The position numbers and the translations under genes are program-made. 64,000 bases of DNA from Legionella qingyii (GTDB taxonomy: Bacteria; Pseudomonadota; Gammaproteobacteria; Legionellales; Legionellaceae). Shown here in pieces: positions 58,148-64,000 of the stretch. The stretch's first letter is position 1, and the number at the start of each line of letters is the position of its first letter. The DNA lies in NCBI RefSeq assembly GCF_003184185.1, contig NZ_QHJG01000011.1, positions 97,408 through 161,407 of the forward strand, given 5' to 3'. The notes below the pieces were generated by a model. It saw only the letters and a list, made by a program, of their open reading frames with translations. It had not been told where the DNA came from and did not search any database.

Positions 58148-58506
58148 TGTTCACATCGGCCATTGACGATGTCGGAATCGGGCTCTTGAATAGAGGGAGG
58201 CCCGATCCCGTAAGAAGAACGTTCTCTGGTGCTGATTGGACTTGTCAAGATCCCTTACTGTCGGATTTAAGCGGGTTTTAATGAGGTAAGCAACAGATTT
58301 TTATAAAAACCTTGTCTTGACGGCTTGGGGTAAAATAGAAAAAACGTTACCTTGGACTTTTTGATTTAGTAGGATTCCTCGAATTCTACTACCTAGAGGA
58401 CTCATCCCGTTTATGTGATAAAGTATTTTTAATACGGTATAGGTCCGCTAGGAATAGAAGCAAATCCTACTTCATAGAATTCGCGATTCGCGAATTTTTT
58501 ATGGGA
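58148..58506. other. Convergent intergenic region with hairpin
   Basis: 359 bases between two convergent genes. A degenerate TGTAGCC repeat starts near 58154. AGCCCG/CGGGCT arms (about 58178-58205) make a hairpin, and a palindrome AAGCGCTAAGCGCTT sits at the right end. An ATG frame of 46 codons runs rightward (58349-58489) but lacks a ribosome site. I see no convincing gene here. Confidence 0.5.
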
Positions 58507-59499
58507 AATTTACTTACTCTTCCGACCTGATAAAAAAAGAAGGCAAAGCCTAAGTGACCCAACTCGATTACTCAATTCCTTCAATACTGCAAGTCCGAAA
58601 GAGAAAAAGTCACCACCACCACGCTGATATGGATTGAAGAGTTAAACAACTCCCAAATTAAGCACGAGACCTTTATTTCCTCGACCGGCAAAACTTCTGC
58701 GTTTATTGGCATTGCTGCCTTAAGGCTTACGCCCTTTAGAACACCGCCGGACACCGCTTAGTGACCTATTGTCTCGACCATACAAACTGAGTAGTCCATG
58801 AGGTAGAAGGCGTTTAAAATCGGAAGAATGAAAACATAAGAGTTATTCACCTAGTAGTAATAGTGGGTGTCGCTTCGCGGACCCAGAAAGATCACGCATC
58901 GCGTGAGAAAACCAAAGTCGTAAAACGAGAAAATTTGAACTGCAATCGCGCTACAAAAGGCGTTTTCAACAATTGGTCAAAAATTATGACCGTTAGCTCG
59001 TAACCACTCATGGATAACAAAATGGTAATACTAGATTGAGTAGCTATTAATCTTGAAGTCCATTTAACTTACCTTCCGTTCAGAGTAATTATTGTTCTTA
59101 ACGATCTTAGGTAAATTACCTTAGTTTACTTCCTGCTTTTAGTGGTGAAAATACTAATTAAAATTAATTTCACCTTATCAGAAGTGATTTTTTGTTTAAC
59201 GGTCGCCAAAATGTTTTCCGGACTAAAACACCCCTCGGACAGTAAAACTTTACACGTCCCCGCAGTCCTCGTAATGATACACTGAGAGACCGTTTGGTCC
59301 GATTAAATAAATTTGTCTGTTCTATCGCATTTTGTCCTCAAAGGAGAGGAACAAAGTAAAGACAATTATTGACAGGATCTCACCGATCGCTTACTTATTC
59401 TATGAGCCTTCATGCCCAATAGAAAAAGTTTAATAACCTCACTTTAAATAGTAAAACTAGACCACCACATCTCTTTTCAACAAGATCGAAGCTAACGTA
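58507..59499 (-). CDS. Effector-like protein with INHKSGDFRPSFDSIKW motif
   Basis: 330 residues, MQSKLEQLFSTPPDQNDKFH first, no signal peptide. A compact folded core spans about 28-190, with HSNAPDAPAHFKMTGSPQNQ, AFCKTAGNLFFSEDYSTLIK and INHKSGDFRPSFDSIKWILA. The NHKSGDFRP-type segment recalls a core I associate with several Legionella effectors of unresolved function, but I cannot name the family. The C-terminal 120 residues are low-complexity, Pro/Arg/Lys-rich (APPPLKKRKPERHNFLNSL) and end in a Glu/Ser-rich tail. That tail suits a secretion signal, and KKRK could act as a nuclear localisation signal. Confidence 0.75.
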
Positions 59500-60056
59500 T
59501 TTTTAGCGGATAATAGTTATTCTATACAAATTTTTCCGCGCATAAAATGGTACTCTCGGTGATAAATTGGTTATAAAACTAGTATAAAAAAAGATTTGCC
59601 AAAAAAATACGGAAAACGAATAAAAGAACACTACCGTACGGACGCGTAAATTACTGCTGTTGAATTATATAATAACTACGTCATACGAAAGGGTCTTAGG
59701 ACGGACAAGACGTATTTTAACCGCCATCGCTATGGTCAAGAGTAGAAACTCGTTTTCGAAAAAATACCCATTCTTCGTACGCTTTTTATCTAATTTTATG
59801 TTCCACGCTCACTTTATGTTTTGAAGTGCCTAGCGACTGACGCCGCCGGATACACGGTTACCGTGGTACTATTCAATATTATTTTTTTCGATTTGTTGTA
59901 GTATACTTTTTGAAAGGAAATCACTACACCAATAGCGAACTTAGAATGACAAATCAAAGGAACAATAGACAAACTTTTAATAAGAACTTGAATAACTTAT
60001 AAAGACGAATTATACTTGATAAGATTTCCTGCTGACACTAAATTACCTAATTTGTA
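59500..60056. pseudogene. 557-base gap with a possible gene remnant
   Basis: No intact gene. Reading leftward, an open stretch ends with TAA at 59671 and encodes RSVKFLYFTRTLYFNLFFAC then KDENWYRYRQFYAEQAGFWE. It has no good start and may be a decayed gene 3' end. The remainder must hold the promoters of the flanking divergent genes and is AT-rich. Confidence 0.3.
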
Positions 60057-62951
60057 TACCCTTAAGGTTTTTCCCGCGACTCTGTAGCGGTTGAGTGAAT
60101 AAGATGTTTTTGTCGATAGAGCCTATCAAGAGTAGTTTGTAAAGTACAATCAAAACTTCTTCTACCACAATAGTTCTTCCGGAAAAAATTTTTTAATCTT
60201 GGATTTTTAGTGATAGGACTTAATAATCGGTTTTATTCACATCGGTGAAGTAGTAAATTTGCAAATAAGGTTCCTTTTTCTAGACGACTTCTCGCAAACC
60301 ATAAACTCCTCATACTGTAACTTAATGACAATCTGTCATCACTTAGCTCATTATGTGATTTTCTGTTGTGTGAAATATAATTTGATCTAGTTGTTCTAAG
60401 CGAATTTATATAACAATTCTGAGGACTACCAAGCTATTTTTTTCTGTGCTAAAGTTATTTCCTATATGTTCTGAAATTAGAACTCAACGGAAATTGTCAT
60501 CTCGTTGAAGTTAGCCATTTCTCAGTATAGGACCTTTAGTGTAGTTTTTCCCCGGTGTGGGTTCTATTTAATTAGCCATGCAATAGATAACCACATCTCC
60601 TAAAATTCGGAAAAGTAAAGCGATTTCTTCCGTAAGGATATTTATCGAGGAATTTCCTTGTTCAACGCGGGTCACACTTTTGTGAATAACTCTTTTTGTA
60701 GTACCTCGAAGACGAACCGTCTACCAAAGAACTACTACTACTACGCGTAGGCGTATTGGACTCGGATCGACCTCTATAGCTAAAACTATACAAAAAAATA
60801 ACCAAGTGATAGATATACTTTCTCGGTTCTAGTCACTAACCTCAAGGATTTTTCGTACAATGAGATTGGCAAGTACTAATACTCCGAAAAGGGTTGCAAG
60901 TCCTCAGGTACGGAATAGTGACCGGTGGAATAGTTGTAGGTCCCGTTCATTGATAAGGCCATTAGCATGGACCTCATGTTCTCGTCCGAGAATTTGATAA
61001 TGGTTTTCGGATACGTCTGGGTCAACTTAAACGTGCAAACCGAGTCTTAAGACACCGCGTTCTTGTTTTCGAGCGGCGTCGAAATTTTCGAAATAATTGT
61101 AAGGTCGGACTCCATGTTGCATTTGCAAATTGTCTCGAGAAACCGCTAGACGGAAATTTAATGCGGAGGAATCTACTCTGGCTGGGGTCGAATTCCCGTT
61201 TTATACTTCTCGACATAGGAGCAAAAACATTACTTCTCTGCTTGTTTTCCAGTAAACAACTAAAATACTACCTAAACATAGTCCTTGTAATACTATTAAA
61301 TATAGCTCAACAGCGGAAAATATACCCTACAAGACTGTTACCGATACCCTATGGTAATAGTGGGTGGATAAACCGAGAAATAGTTTTCGGAAGTAAAATA
61401 GCATTGCATCTCCTTACCCAGTTTTTCCTTTTACTTTGTTGGATACGGTTTCTTCTCTGTGAATTTATACTAGAACCGCTTAACGTTTTTGCAATAGTGG
61501 TTCAAACCGCACTACGTAAATGAGGTTGATATTTTCTTAACTAAATGTCAAGTATGTCTGATTGCTTACGTAATGAATTTCTCCGATGGTTAGGTGGTAT
61601 ACATGTTTAGAGGCTCGACCAATCGTTTTTTCGATGGCTACTCTGCAATTGGTCGCGCACCCTCAATAAACCTTTAGAGGGAAATGAAAGACGGCTGTGT
61701 TAACTTTGCTTCTAATCACAACTATCCCTGTCATTCAACGCACTACGTCATAATAGCTACCAGCGTAAACAATTACTCAAAGCACGATAATGTTTTCGAA
61801 TAATACTTTTCCTTGCTTTCCTAGAAAGTCTTCTTCTGTTAGAGCTTAAAAGTTTATTTGATTCGAATGAGGTAGTTTGCATATTGAATTTTTAAGCGGT
61901 TCGAAATCGTTTATGTTGTTGAGTACGACGACTTAAATTATTATAGCGGAGTTCGGAGTTCAACTACCGTCTTGTCCAGTTAAAGGTTAACGTAAACTGG
62001 TGATGACTACTCGAATACCTCTTTCGTAATGAACGTCAATTTTTTCTACATAATGGAAAATGCGTACTTCTACACTTTTTTGTTATAACACTAAGTAATA
62101 AACAAACCCGTTTTTGGTAATTCGGACTCCTTAATCTCGCAATATAGTTGCTATAATATCTATTTTTTATACGAGGAAACGACGGAAGCCACAGTAAGGC
62201 AGTTTCCCGGCTTGGACACTCTGTTATAAATTTCTGTTCGCCTTCACTTTCACCACTATTAGCGAACCGAATATAAAATTCAAGTCCTTGGGTTCTATTA
62301 CCTCGCAACTTGTGGGTCGAATATGATCCCGAATGGGGAGAATACAATGTTTTCGTAGGATATGGTTCATAACTAGAACGTTAGTCCCTCTTCTCAAAAC
62401 TTTTCCCGTAGCGACTAAAGTGCTCGCTACATCATAGAAAACGCTTTCTTTTGTTCGCTAAATGAGTAGGAATATCACTACCTCCGTAGTTGTACCACAT
62501 ATTCCGCTAAATACTAACCCATCTATGTGATTGATGCTTTAGTAAATTTTCGAATTAATTAAGATGTAATTGTTTTATACTCAGCTTTTGTACCCCTTCG
62601 GAATATCCACATAGGTCCTCTAGCCTTCATCTTTCAATAAATCTTCCTTTAACATTAAGCTTTCGTGACCGGTACTAGAAATACTTACCTCCACTCCGCA
62701 GTTGTAATTTACTCACAAACAAACAGTTTTATAATCTGTGTTAATTTTCCCTTCAGAGATTTATGGGCCACTACGACGTTCTCGGTTTTATAGTTCATCA
62801 GTGAGTCAAATTAAATTTACTCGTCGTATTTCGCAAAATAGAACGATTAGACTTTATAGTAGTACTTTGCTAAAGACGAAGCGTAGCAGTCAATGTTGAA
62901 TGGATGCCTCTACGATCGTTATCATTCCTTGGATGTGGTGATATAAACACT
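60057..62951 (+). CDS. Large effector-like protein with PI-kinase-like H..N/DFD signature
   Basis: 964 residues, MGIPKRALRHRQLTYSTKTA first, no signal peptide or membrane helix. Residues 1-260 look like an atypical kinase. GTLSIGVEDFKPFHF is followed by WFLDDDDAHPHNLSLAGD (223-240) and then IDFDMFFYWFT (from 241). This has the spacing of catalytic D..H..N and a DFG-like metal-binding motif in phosphoinositide kinases. LepB-like Legionella effectors carry a similar DLHPHN...IDFDM block, from memory. The remaining 700 residues are helical with no motif recognised. There is an in-frame stop just upstream, so the ATG at 60057 is the first possible. Its ribosome site is weak. Confidence 0.8.
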
Positions 62952-63006
62952 GGTAACCTTCATATCCAATACTAAGGGAAAAAATTTTTGCGCCACTCTC
63001 AAAGCG

Positions 63007-63858
63007 TACAGAAAACTAAATTATTTTTGTAATGGAGTTATGGACTAAGGAGTCGTACCAGAATGTCGAGAACGCCCAACAAACCGACTACATTTTTTAC
63101 AGTTTCAATTTTTAATATAATAAGTTGCTAAATATTCTTTTATAGTCCAGTTATACTCACTCCGGGACTAGCTTCTAGGGTGGCGTATGAGAACAAAATT
63201 ACTAAAAAAATAGGCGGTAGACTTTGGCCTTACATCCGGATACCGGGTACGTCTGTAGTAGAGCGGACATCTACCAACACAATCGCTCGATCCTAGATAT
63301 CTCGTTCCGGTTAATTAAGTCCGTTTTCCAGTAATGATAAGACAGCGTCTAGAAAATCGTACGTTATTATTCCACCGTAGAGTTAAATAATTACCTACAA
63401 AACGATGCAACATAAATAGTGGGTTTCTAATAGTAGCCCAGGTATACGGATACCTACGACTTTAGCATAGCTACTGGATATAAGGCCCCCGAAATAAAAG
63501 TCAAGTCGGAAGTTGGCAAGCCCAACACGGTTTTAATAAACGCGCATTACGAGCTGACCGTTAGAAAAAAAGATGGTTTCATCCAGGATACCACTACCAC
63601 TACCAACCGCGTTGATATCAACCTCGCTATCCTTGGTCAACCGTACCCCTGTAGTTTGCCTCATTCCGGGCGTAACTAAAACTTATGTTAGTCCTATTTC
63701 TTGTTTACTACTACCGAGTTCCGCTACTTTACCCGATGAAATTTAATCCGAGTTGACAACAGAACAACAAACGTTTACCGCGTGTTCAGGTAACCGTACT
63801 TCGAAATTTTCGTCCTTCTTGTTATGCAAACCCGCTCCGTAAACCTCTTTAATTTATC
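63007..63858 (+). CDS. psd: Phosphatidylserine decarboxylase proenzyme
   Basis: 283 residues. It starts MSFDLIKTLPQYLIPQHGLT, with FNDFFIRHLKPECRPM and YLSPKDYHRVHMPMDAE as catalytic-core segments. The self-cleavage site is LGST at 247-250 (Gly248-Ser249), which generates the pyruvoyl group. It makes phosphatidylethanolamine from phosphatidylserine at the inner membrane. It lies 55 bases after the 964-residue gene. The ribosome site is GTGAGAG. Confidence 0.97.
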
Positions 63859-63942
63859 CACGGTTTTCGACCTCTAAGAAGCAGCGTTTGAGAAGTGCTG
63901 CTCCACCATGTTTTAGATCCGACCCACGTCGCGTGGCGCGGA

Positions 63943-63981
63943 CTCTCTAGGAGTGTTTTAAATCGGTATCACTCCTGAGAG
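63943..63981 (+). terminator. Probable terminator hairpin downstream of psd
   Basis: GAGAG-A-TCCTCAC pairs with GTGAGGA-CTCTC across a 14-base loop, with one bulge and then TTGTTG. It lies 85 bases after psd. The T-run is weak, so it may be partial. The window ends shortly after. Confidence 0.5.
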
Positions 63982-64000
63982 AACAACTCAGACTTATCGT

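Larger units (their letters stand above)
1..64000. other. Whole window is complemented without reversal
   Basis: Read normally, no frame on either strand holds a recognisable protein. Complementing each base in place gives full-length RpmH, the ATP synthase operon, YidC, MnmE, ParC and others left to right. Reading the printed letters backwards gives Hfq, DnaA, DnaN, RecF, GyrB and RsmI right to left. Known DNA sites agree: the parS site appears as acaaagtgcactttgt, which is the palindrome spelled backwards. Every coordinate and strand in this list follows the corrected reading. The rule holds from the first to the last gene, so I see no mixed-orientation segment. Confidence 0.99.

Noticed and set aside
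58349..58489. 46-codon rightward ORF between convergent genes
   Set aside because: No ribosome site, lies in a repeat-containing gap, and has no recognisable family.
59893..59973. 25-codon ORF upstream of the 964-residue gene
   Set aside because: Too short, with no support. Treated as noncoding leader.
63860..64000. GTG frame open to the right edge just after psd
   Set aside because: It overlaps the probable psd terminator hairpin and a TGGGTGCAGCGC repeat-like segment. Only 47 codons are visible, and the peptide is not recognisable.

Overview
ORIENTATION FIRST. As printed, this window has no convincing gene in any conventional frame: the longest open frames are under 140 codons. The genes appear when every base is complemented WITHOUT reversing the order, or equivalently when the printed letters are read right to left. 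The window is therefore a strand written 3'->5'. All features keep the window coordinates. '+' means the gene runs left to right and is read from the complemented letters. '-' means it runs right to left and is read from the printed letters in reverse. Once corrected, the 64 kb is densely coding with no large gaps.

ORGANISM. A gammaproteobacterium of the genus Legionella or a close relative, by inference. The evidence is the AT-rich composition and the gene order around the chromosomal origin: hfq, an effector-like gene, dnaA-dnaN-recF-gyrB, rpmH-rnpA-yidD-yidC-mnmE. There are also several large helix-rich proteins of Dot/Icm-effector type and Legionella-like palindromic intergenic repeats (TGTAGCCTGGGTGAAGC type and GTCATTCCCGCGAAGGCGG type).

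LAYOUT. 1-5.8 kb: the 3' part of a giant coiled-coil gene, hfq, and a RavA-like effector candidate. 5.8-9.6 kb: aguB-speA-aguA, a complete arginine -> agmatine -> N-carbamoylputrescine -> putrescine operon. 9.9-12.3 kb: a uridine kinase and a secreted sedolisin (S53) protease. 12.5-18.9 kb: gyrB, recF, dnaN and dnaA, all leftward, with two perfect parS sites. 18.9-20.2 kb: AT-rich putative oriC with DnaA boxes and a possible 61-aa membrane peptide. 20.2-24 kb: rpmH, rnpA, yidD, yidC and mnmE, rightward. 24.2-25.8 kb: a membrane effector candidate ending in Cys-Leu-Cys. 26-31 kb: rsmI, then lpoA, yraN, diaA and two BON lipoproteins. 31-33 kb: a small ORF, gloA, and an effector-like protein with a His...Cys arrangement that suggests a permuted papain fold. 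33.3-40.3 kb: the complete atpIBEFHAGDC operon. 40.3-45.2 kb: a CHASE3-PAS-GAF-GGDEF diguanylate cyclase divergent from parC, with DnaA boxes between them. 45.4-51.8 kb: an RND efflux operon in the order outer-membrane factor, fusion protein, pump. 51.8-64 kb: four large or medium proteins of unknown function (effector candidates, one with a PI-kinase-like H..N...DFD signature), a DUF2520 protein, and psd.

HOW IT WORKS TOGETHER. The core is a replication-origin-proximal housekeeping block: replication initiation, chromosome segregation, membrane insertion, tRNA modification, ATP synthase and topoisomerase IV. Between these conserved operons sit single, monocistronic effector-type genes, often flanked by palindromic repeats. 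The most interesting unexplained material is in those genes (31959-33098, 51835-54774, 55871-58147, 58507-59499, 60057-62951, 24172-25770, and the partial giant gene at the left edge).
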